Shown: positions 10,701 through 21,569, counted from the first letter of the stretch. The stretch is DNA of 64,000 nucleotides from Saprospiraceae bacterium (GCA_016719855.1 JADJYH010000010.1:62001-126000); one strand, 5' to 3'. Notes: generated from the letters alone by a model not told the origin. A program made the numbers and translations.

Positions 10701-11865
10701 ACAGCCCGAGCGGCTTCAACTCCGACCTCGCTACCAACGCTGCTGGTTTCTACGGCGTCAACGTTGATGACGGCGGCGACTACACCATCACGCCACAGTA
10801 CGACCAGGAGCCGCTGAACGGCGTGTCCACTTTCGACCTCGTGCTCATCAGCAAGCACATCCTTGGCGTGGCGCCGCTTGGCAGCCCGTACAAGGTGATC
10901 GCTGCCGATGCCAACAAGTCGAACAGCGTGACGACGTTCGACCTCGTGGAGATCCGCAAGTTGATACTCTTCATCAACAGCGACTTCCCGAACAACACGT
11001 CCTGGAGGTTCGTCGATGCAAGTCGTTCTCCTTCCCGAACGCCAGCAACCCGTTTGCTGGCATGTTCCCAGAGGTGATCAACCTGAACAACGTGACGGCC
11101 GACCAAATTGCCAACGACTTCGTGGCAGTTAAGATAGGCGACGTCAACGGCAGCGCAGCAGTCAACCTGCTCGGCTCCACCGAAGACCGCACGATGGTCG
11201 GCGACCTGGTGTTCAACGCAGACGACGTGAACGTTGAGGCAGGAAATACCTACACGGTTGAGTTCAAGGCCACCGACTTCAACGTCAGCGGCTACCAGTT
11301 CAGCCTGAGCTTCGACAGGAAGTCGCTTGAATTTGTGGAAGTGGTTTCCGGTGTTGCCGATGCGAGCAACTTCGGCACGACCATGGCAAGCGAAGGCGTG
11401 CTGACCGCAAGCTGGAACAGCGACGAGGCCAAGCGCCTGGCTACCGGTGAGGTAGTGTTCGGCTTGACCTTCAAGGCGCTCCAGGGCGGCCGCATGAGCG
11501 AACTGGTGAACATCAACAGCAGCTACACGGTTGCCGAGGCCTACAACGGCAGCAACGAGCTGATGGACGTGGCCATGTCGTTCAACAACAACCTGGTATC
11601 CGGTGCCTTCGACCTGTACCAGAACACGCCGAACCCGTTTGCCAGCGTTACGACGATTGGCTTCTATCTGCCCGAAGCAACTTCTGCAACGCTGACCGTC
11701 AGCGACGTCCAAGGTAAAGTAGTGAAGGTTATCAAAGGCGACTACAGCAAAGGCTACAACACAGTGAAACTGAACCGTAGCGATGTTGGCGCCAATGGCG
11801 TGCTTTCCTACCGCCTCGACACGGATAGCGATTCCGCTACCCGGAAGATGATTCTGGTAGACTAA
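4713..11865 (+). CDS. Giant surface protein A: CUB-like, HYR-like, P-domain-like, dockerin, cohesin and T9SS sorting modules (two frameshifts)
   Basis: About 2384 codons. Order of modules: signal peptide (residues 1-25, ending FAQS); CUB-like domain (about 30-188); HYR-like module (CPADLFFNLDAGECN, about 294); an unidentified insertion domain (nt 5700-6240); repeated Cys-rich units with FKIIRRWTLIDWC and YKIVRQWTVINWC; a proprotein-convertase P-domain-like unit (nt 8070-8500); a short carboxypeptidase-regulatory-like unit; dockerin-like loops (ADANKSNSVTTFDLVEIRKL); a cohesin-like domain (nt 11200-11590); and a type A sorting domain (YQNTPNPFASVTTIGFYLPE to the end). The frame breaks at 6535-6538, where four Ts replace an expected five, and near 11024, where CG is extra relative to gene B. 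Joining the three open frames restores collinearity with gene B. Predicted extracellular and disulfide-rich. Confidence 0.8.
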
Positions 11866-11887
11866 GACAAATACAGCGGAACAGTGC

Positions 11888-11911
11888 GCATCCCGACGAA
11901 AGTCGGGATGC
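11888..11911 (+). terminator. GAAA-tetraloop hairpin in the 3' UTR of gene A
   Basis: GCATCCCGAC and GTCGGGATGC pair perfectly around a GAAA loop, 22 nt after the stop codon. There is no T tract, so this is more likely an RNA-stabilising or processing stem than the terminator itself. Confidence 0.55.
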
Positions 11912-12009
11912 CGCTGCCCACTGGGTCTTGGCTAGCAAACGAACGTGAAGAAATAGACCAGGGACCGGTTCCGGTAACGGGAACGAGACTTAAATCGGTT
12001 TTTGGGATG

Positions 12010-12047
12010 GCCTCTCTCCGCTGAGTGTTGGAGGGGGGCTTTTTTTG
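12010..12047 (+). terminator. Rho-independent terminator of operon A
   Basis: GCCTCTCTCC (12010-12019) pairs, with two G-T pairs, to GGAGGGGGGC (12030-12039) and is followed by seven Ts. The identical structure follows gene B. Confidence 0.75.
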
Positions 12048-12316
12048 TTTATGTGCGCCAGTATGGAGGAACTGAAATTGGATGGGCAGTTATAATTGCA
12101 ATCCAGAAAGCTTTTTATTTGTTTTTCCTTAGAATCGCTTTATCTTTGATTTCAATTGTGAAAGGGCATTTTACTATGGTTTTCGCCCGCAAAAGCGTTG
12201 TGATAGGACTTGTTTTTGCATTAGTTTGAACGTAATATAATATTCACAGGCTTTTGGGTAGTTTTTGTCAGGTCTTTGGACTTGGTATTGCTTGTTTGCA
12301 AATATGTTTTTGACAA

Positions 12317-12341
12317 ATTATAATCCGAATCCGTGAACATT
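12317..12341 (+). promoter_or_regulatory. 25-bp shared element upstream of operon B
   Basis: It matches the element at 3628-3652 at 24 of 25 positions and keeps the order element, leader hairpin, small secreted gene, giant gene. The rest of the 12048-12732 intergenic region shows no credible gene. The 12002-12229 open frame starts inside the terminator. Confidence 0.5.
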
Positions 12342-12569
12342 GTCCAATAGCTGTTTTTGAGTGCTTATTGGATTAGGCAAAACTTAAGAGAGAAGAATTG
12401 ACCGCTCGTTATCACTTGCCATTGGCTGTATCGAATCATACAGCATTCACACCGATTCAAGATTATAATTTTTTCGGGTTTAGTTCCAAAGGTTTCAATT
12501 AGTGAAACTTTGAAATATTTTTACCGATACGCCCTTCACCTACTTAAGTAGCATGGAGAAGGACGGGTA

Positions 12570-12667
12570 GCAAGTTATAATCTGTTGGAAACGAATCTTA
12601 CACATAATTTCCTCTTAGAGGGTTCAGGCATTGGTCTGCGCACATGGCGCAGCCAATGCCTGTTTTT
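12570..12667 (+). promoter_or_regulatory. Conserved leader of operon B with terminator-like hairpin
   Basis: GCAAGTTATAATCT and TTGGAAACGAATCTTACACA are shared with operon A. They are followed by a stem of CAGGCATTGG (12625-12634) with CCAATGCCTG (12653-12662), an inner CTGCG/CGCAG stem and five Ts. Compared with 3965-4006, the stem bases covary. Confidence 0.6.
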
Positions 12668-12732
12668 GTTTGTAAGCTATTGGTAATCAAATGTTTGTTC
12701 AAAATAATTCTTTAACTCAAATTCTTATTCTT

Positions 12733-13140
12733 ATGAAAAAAGTAAATTTCAAAAGCATGCTGACTGCGCTTTCAGTTGCTTTGACATTGCTGTTTGTAGG
12801 GATTGGGAGCGCAGGTGCTCAGTCTGATATGACATCTAGCCCGCTAACGATCCCACAAGGCAGTTTTGTTGATGCCAATCAAGCCCAGGTGATTTTGGGG
12901 GAACAACTGGATATCCTAAAGGACCAGTTGTCCGTGCTCCAGATTGGAGACCCGATTTACACGGCAGTAGAAATCAAGTACGTCTACTACCAAGAGATTG
13001 ACAATGCACTCAAGAGCGGTTCCACTGTGTCCAGCAGCATCGTTCAAGGCTTGGCTCCATTTATGACGGAGGCCTATGACCTTACTTCAACCCAAGTGAC
13101 CCAATTGAAGCAGGACGCCATTGATTTGCTGAGCATTTGA
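12733..13140 (+). CDS. Small secreted protein, first gene of operon B (paralogue of 4140-4595)
   Basis: 135 residues with a signal peptide (MKKVNFKSM to GAQS) and a Cys-free helical mature region. It aligns with the product at 4140-4595: IPQGSFV versus LPQGNFV, DPIYTAVEIKYVYY versus DPIFLAILAKYKYF, SSIVQGLAPF versus SAIIQGLLVF, and KQDAIDLLS versus KLEAIDLLS. No known family is recognised. The gene ends 52 nt before gene B, so co-transcription is likely. The start at 12733 gives a clean signal peptide; the 14-residue extension to 12691 is not needed. Confidence 0.75.
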   Translation: MKKVNFKSMLTALSVALTLLFVGIGSAGAQSDMTSSPLTIPQGSFVDANQAQVILGEQLDILKDQLSVLQIGDPIYTAVEIKYVYYQEIDNALKSGSTVSSSIVQGLAPFMTEAYDLTSTQVTQLKQDAIDLLSI

Positions 13141-13192
13141 GGAGTGTTTTGCTTCATTTTTTTTCTAACAATTTTAATTCAAATTCAATCTC

Positions 13193-16100
13193 ATGAAAAA
13201 AATAAATTTTACATGGCATAACCTTAAGCTTTGGCTTGCCATGGTTTTGATGGGGATGAGTGTCGGTAGCTTTGCACAAGCTACTTTCACGGGGAGTAAT
13301 TTTCTCGTTCCCTTTACCGGTACTTCAGGCCCAGCATTTGGAACCGTTGGAGTAGCCTGTGTAGGCAGCGTTGCCAATGGTGCCAATATTACATTGAATG
13401 TTCAACTTGCCCACTCTTTTGTGGGTGACCTGAACATGTGGTTGATAGCACCAAGTGGTCAAGTGCTTGAATTGAGCACTCGCAATGGCGGCGGAAATAA
13501 CAACTTAAACGTGGTGTTCGCTGATGCTGGTGCGACCAATATTGCATTGACAGCTGCAACTACATCTACAGGACTGGATGTTTGTCCGCCGACCACATTT
13601 GCCTACAATGGCACGTTTAGGCCAGAAGGCAGAAACAACGTGGTAACTGCGTTCAACGTGGCACCTTCAAACGTCCCGGTAGCAGGGACATTTACGTTTG
13701 CCAATACCTTTTCTGGTATCAACGCCGATGGCAACTGGACACTTCGCATTGACGATGGTGTAGGTGGTGACGATGGTTTGACCTGCAACTGGTCAATCAG
13801 CTTTGCGGGGGTAGCCCCTCCGGCTGCGTGTACCTTTGTTGGTGCTCCAGTATTGCCTACGTTGAACCTTTCCACGGCAGTGAACAACTGTGTGGGTGTG
13901 CCGATTGCGGTGCCAGGTACGATTGGCAGCTGCGCTGGCCAAGTAATCAGCGTTAGTGTAGATGGTGGCCCATTCACTGTTGTTGTTGGGCCAACAATTC
14001 CGGGCCTTGCAGTAGGTCCTCACACCATTATTTGGAGTGTGGTAAACTCCTGCTTGCAAGTAGCTACCGCTACCCAAACAGTGAACGTAGCTGACCTGGT
14101 ACCGCCAGTGATTACCTGTCCGGCCAATATTTCGATTAACCTCGATGCCGGTGAGTGCAATGCAGTAGTTAATTATACTGTTACCGCAACCGATAACTGT
14201 CCAGTTTTCGGTCCCGCTCAAAGCGTACAATTTCCGCAAAACATCCTTCCGCATGGTGGTGGTGCTATTACGGTAGCTGGAAACAATATTACAGGTGGCA
14301 ATTTCTTCAACCTGAGAAATGACAACGCTACCCCCATTTTGATAACAGGGTATCAGGTACGTTTTGGAACTTCTACCTTCGGTGTGGTTCCATCTCCTCG
14401 GCAAGTAAATACCTGGTACACAACGACTGCCACCACTTTTGTTGGCAATACAGCAAATGCAGCTGCCTGGACTTCTTCTGGTAATGCTTCTGTAGTGGTT
14501 GCCGGCCCGAACTCCGAGTTTTCCCAGGTAAATTTATCTTCACCGTTTATGCTTGCCCCAGGCCAAACAAAGGGTATCCACTTGTGGGGAGCTCAATCGA
14601 GTTTGGTGTACAGCGCTGCCGCTGGTTTCGTTGCAAGCATTACACAGGGTGGCCTGACACTTACTTCAGGTGCATCGGGACAATTAGAATTTGGTGCTAT
14701 TATCAACAATCGCACGCCAAACGTCGTGGTTCAATATTCCCAGCCTTTGACAGGGCCGATTGTAACCCAGACCTCTGGTCTGCCTTCTGGCAGCACGTTC
14801 CCTATTGGTACAACTACCAACTGCTTTACTACGGTAGACAATGTGGGCAACCCGGCCTCCTGCTGCTTCAACGTCACGGTACTCGAGTACCCGAACCCGT
14901 CGCAGCAGCTGGTTTGCAACGACAACGTGCAGGTGAGCCTGGACCAGCAGTGCACGGCCACCATCGGTGCCGACGACATACTGGAGGGCGGCCTCTACGG
15001 CTGCTACGACACCCGTTACACCGTGATGAGGATCACGACAATGGGCGGCATCGGTTCAGCGGTTTTCGGTTCGGCCGATATCGGCAACGGCCCGCACACG
15101 GTGAAGGTCGTTGACAACGTGACCGGCCAGAGCTGCTGGGGCAGCGTCATCGTGGAGGACAAGCTCCCGCCGGTGATGGTGTGCCGCGACCTGTTCGTGG
15201 ATTGCACGGCTGACCTGAACGACCCTGCGATTGCGCAGCCGGCTCCGGGTGTGCTTATCCAAGGGGCTCCATTGTTTACAACTGGTGGCGCTAATAATAC
15301 TGGTAACATAGGTGGCATGGTGTTTTTTAACATTACAAACCTTACTGGCAATAACCTAACCATTACAGAGCTTGGGATGAACATTTCTACAGGTTCTATG
15401 GTGAACATTTACCGAAAAACTGGTACGCATGTTGGTTTTGAAACCAATGCGGCTGCATGGACTTTGGTAGCTACGGCAGATGCTACTACTGGCCCATTCG
15501 CCGGCCCATTCCCTGGCAATGGTACCTCACGCCGGCGCCAACCGACTTTGTCCTTCCTCCGGGCTTGTCAGGTATAGCGTTGGCTACACCTACAGCACAA
15601 CAAAATTACACGAATGGGACTGGTGCTAATCAAACTTTTACGAACGGTACCATAACCCTGGACTTGGGAGCTGCTGCCAATACTCCTTTTGGTGCTCCAT
15701 TTACTCCTCGTGTATGGAACGGGTACGTTATACACAAAATTGAACAAATTCAGATAGCGCCATCGGACAACTGCACCAACCCTGTGACGCTTGCACACGC
15801 TGACAGCTTCACGGACGGCGTTTGCGGCGGCCCGTCTGGCACCGTAATTCGCCAATGGACGGCGACGGACGCGTACGGCAACTCCGTGACCTGCCAGCAG
15901 ACCATCACCATCGAGCGTCCGGACCTGGACGACGTTGACCTTCCATTGGACGTTCAGTGGACGTGCGAGCAGTACGATGCGTTCCCGAACATCATCGAGG
16001 CCGAGCACCTGCACGCCTACATCACGGACACGGACCCGACCACGGACATCATAAACGTGAACCTGGACCCGAACTGCGACGACCTGGACCTGAACCTCGG

Positions 16101-19100
16101 CACGCCGAACACGCAGGACAACCCGGCGATAAACACCACGAACTACGCCAATGGCGGCCTCGGCGGCCTGAGCGGCGCCATCAGCGGCAGCCAGGAGGTT
16201 CCTCCCACCGCCTCTCCGGGCAGCGGCTCGATATCGGGCAACACGGTGAACGGCTTCCTCAACATCACGGTCAGCTATGCCAACCTGGGCGGTGTTTCGA
16301 CCGCTGCGCACATCCACACGGGGGCTGCCGGCGCCAACGGCCCGGTCACCTTTGACCTGGGTGCGCTCGGCTTCCCGCTAGGAGTAAACGCGGGCAGCTT
16401 TACGGCCTCCATCCCGGTGACCCAGGCGCAAAGGGCAACCCTTTTGGCCGGCGGCATGTACGTCAACATCCACAATGCGGCCTTCCCCGGCGGCGCCATC
16501 CGCGGGCAGATCGCGGTCACGGCCCTGGGCTGTCCGGGATCGAACCCGTTCTCGAACCCGCCGTCGAACGGCCTGGACGATGCGGACGTTTTGGCCCTGA
16601 CCGGCTCGGGCGTACCGACCGTCAACGGCCTGCCGCTGAAGGCGCTGTGCGAGATAACCTGCGATTGGGAAGACCTGGTGCTGAACGTATGCCCCGGCAC
16701 GTTCAAGATCATCCGCCGCTGGACCTGCGTTGATTGGTGCGCAGACCCAGTTGACGTCCGCCACTACGACCAGTTGATCAAGGTGGTTGACGACGAGGCC
16801 CCACAGGCCGACCTGTTCGCCGTTGCCGGCGAGAGCACCAGCAACTACGGCACGCACGACATCCCGGCGCTGGGCAACGGCGGCGGCTGCAACCAGGAGC
16901 CACAGCTGAGCGGCGGCACGCAGTACCTCGCCCACGTGCAGCTCCCCGGCAGCTTCACCCCGCAGTCCTTCAACAACGTCGAGCTGGACAAGGTGTGGGT
17001 AGAGGTTGACCACGCGAAGGTGAGCGACCTGGCCATCTTCCTGCGCTCGCCCGCCGGCTTCGTCGTGGAGCTGACCTCCAACAACGGCGGCAACGGCACG
17101 AGCATCGCGGCGGACTTCTACGACGCCGCCCCGGGCAACGTGACGCTGAGCCAGTTCAACACGATCGGCAGCTTCAAGCCGGAGGGCTCCTCGGAGATCT
17201 CCTGCGGCGGCTTCGCCGGCAACATCACGACGATAGCGGGCTTCAACGACCCGAGCCTTGCGTGGCAGAACGAGGTGCTTGGCAACTGGGAGCTGATAGT
17301 CTTCGACGAGTTCGCCCAGGCCACCGGCAAGCTGGTGAGCTGGAAGCTGTTCTTCAAGTACAGCTCCATCAACATAGACGTCTACGACGCCTCTGTGCCG
17401 CAGAACGGCGGTGCGCCGCACGCGGTCTGCGAGGGCACGGTGGTGGTGCCGCCGATCGACGCCTACGACAACTGCAGCGGCGTGGCAGGCTACAGCACCG
17501 AGCTGTGGACGATAGTGCCTGGCAGCAACCCAGCGCTAACGATGAATCTGCTCGGCACGGTTAACGGCAACGGGGGAGCGTTCTACAACATCCCGCTGTT
17601 CGCCAACGGCGCCAACGCACGGTACATCGTGCGCTACTACGTGGTGGACGGCTGCGGCAACCAGACCTACGTGGAGACGGTGGTGACGCTGCGGGACAAG
17701 GTGCCGCCGGTGCCCATCTGCGTGGAGTACACGGAGATTTCCATCACGAACGACGGCCAGAACACGGGCACGAGCTGCTCGAGGCTGTACGCCGAGGACC
17801 TGGACAAGGCGAGCTACGACAACTGCAAGCCGGTGTACTTCCTGATGGCGAAGATGAGCGACGCGACGTCGCCGAACATCTTCAACCGCTGCTACTACCC
17901 TTACCGCGACTTCTGCTGCGAGGACCTGCTGGAGAACGGCGGGCACATCAACGTGATACTGCTGGTGCTCGACCAGGACCCGACGCCTTTCTTCTCGACG
18001 CTGAACAGCGCGCCGCTGGGCTGCGACGGCACGCCGGGCCTGTTCCTGAGCCAGAACTTTGCGTTCAACACGAGCGGCCTGAACTTCAACACCTGCATGG
18101 TGGACGTACAGGTGACGGACAAGCTGCCGCCGGTACTGGTGAGCTGCCCGCCTAACCAGCGCATCAGCTGCGACTGGTACGCGGACAACCTGGAGACGCA
18201 GCTTGCGACGCTGACGACGGCGCAGCAGCGCTGCGACCTGTTGACGTCCCTGGGCTTCGGTGCGCCGACCTACTACGACAACTGTGCGACGAACACGACC
18301 TGCAACTTCTCCAGCAACCTGGACCAGTGCCTCGAGGGCACCATCACGAGGAGCTGGACGACGACGGACAACGCCGGCAACACGGCGCTGCAGCCCTGCA
18401 CGCAGACCATCAACGTGGACCACGTGTCCGACTGGGCCGTACAGTTCCCGCTGGACATCAACGTGAACTGCGGCGCCAACGTTCCGGGCTTCGGCGAGCC
18501 GGAGATATTCTACGAGACCTGCGAGCTGATAGCCGTTTCGCACGACGACCAGCTGTTCCAGGTGCAGGGCACGGACGCCTGCTACAAGATCGTCCGCCAG
18601 TGGACGGTGATCAACTGGTGCGTGGTGGGCACGGAGGTTGACCAGGAAGTGGTCGAGCAGCCGGAGAACGCCCTTGGGCTTTCCTTCCCGCAGTGCGACG
18701 TGGACAGCGACGGCGACTGCGACGCACGGACGTTCCGTGACTCCTGGAGGGGCACGAACCCATACGCCAACCTACCGCAGGCTCAGTATCCTTTCGGCAA
18801 CCAGGCTTACCGCCTGCGCCCGACGGTGATAGACGCCAACCAGCAGCGCAACCCTGACCTCGACCTTGACTCCGACCCATGGGACGGCTACATCACCTTC
18901 CAACAGGTGATCAAGGTACAGGACCTGGTCAACCCAGTGTTCACCAACGGCTGCACCATCCCTGACGTGTGCATCGAGGACAACACCTGCGGCGCCACGC
19001 TGCTGCTGCCGGTGCCGGAGATCACGGAGTGCACGGACCAGTACACGGTAACGGTGCAGATATTCATCGGCGGCGTGTGGCTGAACGGCTTCGGCCCGTA

Positions 19101-20718
19101 CCTGAACGTTGCGCCGGGCACCTACCAGGTGCGCTACGTGGCACAGGACTACTGCAACAACCAGACGGAGTGCCTGACGACGGTGACCGTGAAGGACTGC
19201 AAGAAGCCCACGCCTTACTGCAAGAACGGCCTGGTCGTGGAGTTGATGGTGCCGTCGGGCATGGTCGACATCTGGGCCAGCGACTTCGACGCAGGCAGCT
19301 TCGACAACTGTCCGGGTGCGCTCAAGCTATCGTTCTCCGCGAACGTGAACGACATCGGCAACACCTACACCTGTGACGACCTGGGCCAACAGCCGGTCCA
19401 GATCTGGGTGACGGACGCTGCCGGCAACCAGGACTACTGCGAGACCTTCGTCATCATCCAGGCCAACATGGGCCAGTGCGACGACGATCCGCTCGTGGCT
19501 GGTACCATCGCCAACGAGGGCAACCTCGGCGTTGAGAACGTGAGCGTGAACATCAACAGCCCGAGCGGCTTCAACTCCGACCTCGCTACCAACGCTGCTG
19601 GTTTCTACGGCGTCAACGTTGATGACGGCGGCGACTACACCATCACGCCACAGTACGACCAGGAGCCGCTGAACGGCGTGTCCACTTTCGACCTCGTGCT
19701 CATCAGCAAGCACATCCTTGGCGTGGCGCCGCTTGGCAGCCCGTACAAGGTGATCGCTGCCGACGCCAACAAGTCGAACAGCGTGACGACGTTCGACCTC
19801 GTGGAGATCCGCAAGTTGATACTCTTCATCAACAGCGACTTCCCGAACAACACGTCCTGGAGGTTCTTCGATGCAAACTGTTCTTTCGCCAACCCGGCGA
19901 ATCCGTTTGCTGGCATGTGCCAAGAGGTGATCAACCTGAACAACGTGACGGCTGACCAAATTGCCAACGACTTCGTGGCAGTTAAGATCGGCGACGTCAA
20001 CGGCAGCGCAGCGGTGAACCTGCTCGGCTCCACCGAGGACCGCACGATGGTTGGTGACCTGGTGTTCAACGCGGACGACGTGAACGTTGAGGCAGGAAAT
20101 ACCTACACGGTTGAGTTCAAGGCCACCGACTTCAACGTCAGCGGCTACCAGTTCAGCCTGAGCTTCGACAGGAAGTCGCTTGAATTTGTGGAAGTGGTTT
20201 CCGGTGTTGCCGATGCGAGCAACTTCGGCACGACCATGGCAAACGAAGGCGTGCTGACCGCAAGCTGGAACAGCGACGAGGCCAAGCGCCTGGCTACCGG
20301 TGAGGTAGTGTTCGGCTTGACCTTCAAGGCGCTCCAGGGCGGCCGCATGAGCGAACTGGTGAACATCAACAGCAGCTACACGGTTGCCGAGGCCTACAAC
20401 GGCAGCAACGAGCTGATGGACGTGGCCATGTCGTTCAACAACAACCTGGTATCCGGTGCCTTCGACCTGTACCAGAACACGCCGAACCCGTTTGCCAGCG
20501 TTACGACGATTGGCTTCTATCTGCCCGAAGCAACTTCTGCAACGCTGACCGTCAGCGACGTCCAAGGTAAAGTAGTGAAGGTCATCAAAGGCGACTACAG
20601 CAAAGGCTACAACACGGTGAAACTGAACCGTAGCGATGTTGGCGCCAATGGCGTGCTTTCCTACCGCCTCGACACGGATAGCGACTCCGCTACCCGGAAG
20701 ATGATTCTGGTAGACTAA
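13193..20718 (+). CDS. Giant surface protein B: P-domain, HYR-like, CHRD, dockerin, cohesin and T9SS sorting modules (one frameshift)
   Basis: About 2508 codons. Order: signal peptide (1-29, ending SFAQA); proprotein-convertase P-domain (about 45-205, with NGTFRPEG and NADGNWTLRI); HYR-like unit (CPANISINLDAGECN, about 305); a module with TTTATTFVGNTANAAAW (nt 14230-14750); the shared Cys-rich unit; a second copy of that module (TGTHVGFETNAAAW, nt 15270-15750); a CHRD domain (nt 16165-16530); FKIIRRWTCVDWC and YKIVRQWTVINWC units; a second P-domain-like unit (nt 16915-17360); and dockerin-like, cohesin-like and type A sorting domains as in A. The frame shifts near 15525-15530 (CCTCACGCC), and adding one base restores PAPTDFVLPPG. 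N-terminal modules differ from A, while the 3' two thirds are nearly identical. Predicted cell-surface or secreted. Confidence 0.8.
16165..16530 (+). other. CHRD-domain insertion present only in gene B
   Basis: Gene A reads NGGLG then CPGSNP across 7675/7676. Gene B reads NGGLG, 122 extra residues, then CPGSNP. The insert includes SGSQEVPPTASPGSGS, AHIHTGAAGANGPV and NIHNAAFPGGAIRGQI, which are hallmarks of the CHRD domain. It is in frame and exactly 366 nt. The insert ends in GCCCTGGGC, similar to the GGCCTCGGC just before it, so the boundary may be a short duplication. Confidence 0.8.
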
Positions 20719-20740
20719 GACAAATACAGCGGAACAGTGC

Positions 20741-20764
20741 GCATCCCGACGAAAGTCGGGATGC
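20741..20764 (+). terminator. GAAA-tetraloop hairpin in the 3' UTR of gene B
   Basis: Identical copy of the stem at 11888-11911, at the same distance from the stop codon. Confidence 0.55.
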
Positions 20765-20862
20765 CGCTGCCCACTGGGTCTTGGCTAGCAAACGAACGTG
20801 AAGAAATAGACCAGGGACCGGTTCCGGTAACGGGAACGAGACTTAAATCGGTTTTTGGGATG

Positions 20863-20899
20863 GCCTCTCTCCGCTGAGTGTTGGAGGGGGGCTTTTTTT
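20863..20899 (+). terminator. Rho-independent terminator of operon B
   Basis: GCCTCTCTCC (20863-20872) with GGAGGGGGGC (20883-20892) and seven Ts, identical to the operon A terminator. Confidence 0.75.
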
Positions 20900-20915
20900 G
20901 TTTATTGGTTTTATC

Positions 20916-21077
20916 AATGGTTCGTGAGGTTTTAGGTTTCAAGTTTCAGGGAAATACCTGCTTACATCATTTTTGACAAGGTTGATTTGCCAAAGAAGCC
21001 ATTTCAATAATGTCATTCATTCTCAAATTAGCAGGAAACCCCGTGAAACCCGAAACTTGAAACCTTCACGAACCATT
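20916..21077. repeat. Imperfect long inverted repeat
   Basis: AATGGTTCGTGAGG with TTTCAAGTTTC (20916-20948) is mirrored by GAAACTTGAAACC with TTCACGAACCATT (21051-21077). The roughly 100-nt loop contains no open frame. It lies directly after the terminator, where the A/B identity ends. Confidence 0.6.
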
Positions 21078-21085
21078 GTTTATGC

Positions 21086-21118
21086 AAGCCTTGCGGTTGA
21101 GTCCGCAGGCTTTTTTTT
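21086..21118 (+). terminator. Terminator-like hairpin upstream of gene C
   Basis: AAGCC-T-TGCGG pairs with CCGCA-GGCTT, followed by eight Ts. No gene lies between it and the gene B terminator. It may be a backup terminator or a leader structure analogous to those of operons A and B. Nothing else recognisable is seen in 21119-21569 apart from a TATAATCC-like stretch near 21540. Confidence 0.55.
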
Positions 21119-21569
21119 GTCTAGTTATATTAAAAAAATAAAACAGGCATGATATTTTCTATTTGATGGGAAGGAACATACAAATGCCCAAGACAGGGCA
21201 AATCTTCCGAGAGAAAACGAACACAGCTACAACACTTCTACTTAGCGTTTCTTATCCAAACTTCACACTGACACAACATTTAATGCGGTAGCACTAGCTA
21301 CTTTTGAGAACAGCTGCACAACACCTGAAGGGGAGCACTATTCGTATTTGAGAAGACTACCACTTTTTCCCTCTGTTGGCTTTGGGTCCTATCTGACCCA
21401 GCATATTCTCCAATTGTAGCGCTGCTTAAAATAGGCTAAGATACTGGCTGTCAGTTTCTTATGCTAAATGCTTACAACTTCGATAGCTGTGAGGGTAAAT
21501 TTCTTTTGCCAGAGATGAACCAAGCGGCAGGAAGCATATAATCCAGATTCGTTAACAAATTTTAATTCA

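Larger units (their letters stand above)
7319..12052 (+). repeat. Constant 3' block, copy A (direct repeat with 15808-20905)
   Basis: From the TTCACGGACGG anchor to past the terminator, this block is nearly identical in DNA to the block of gene B. Its length differs from copy B by 364 nt, which is exactly the 366-nt CHRD insertion in B minus the 2-nt CG insertion in A at 11024. No other net length change is needed. Identity continues through the 3' untranslated hairpins and stops abruptly just after the terminator (12052/20905). Confidence 0.85.
15808..20905 (+). repeat. Constant 3' block, copy B (direct repeat with 7319-12052)
   Basis: Same block as 7319-12052 but carrying 366 extra nt (16165-16530). 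Codons in the block are strongly C/G-ending, unlike the variable N-terminal stretches of both genes, which use many T- and A-ending codons. The boundary is visible by eye near 14880 and again around the variable module at 15250-15760. Confidence 0.85.
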
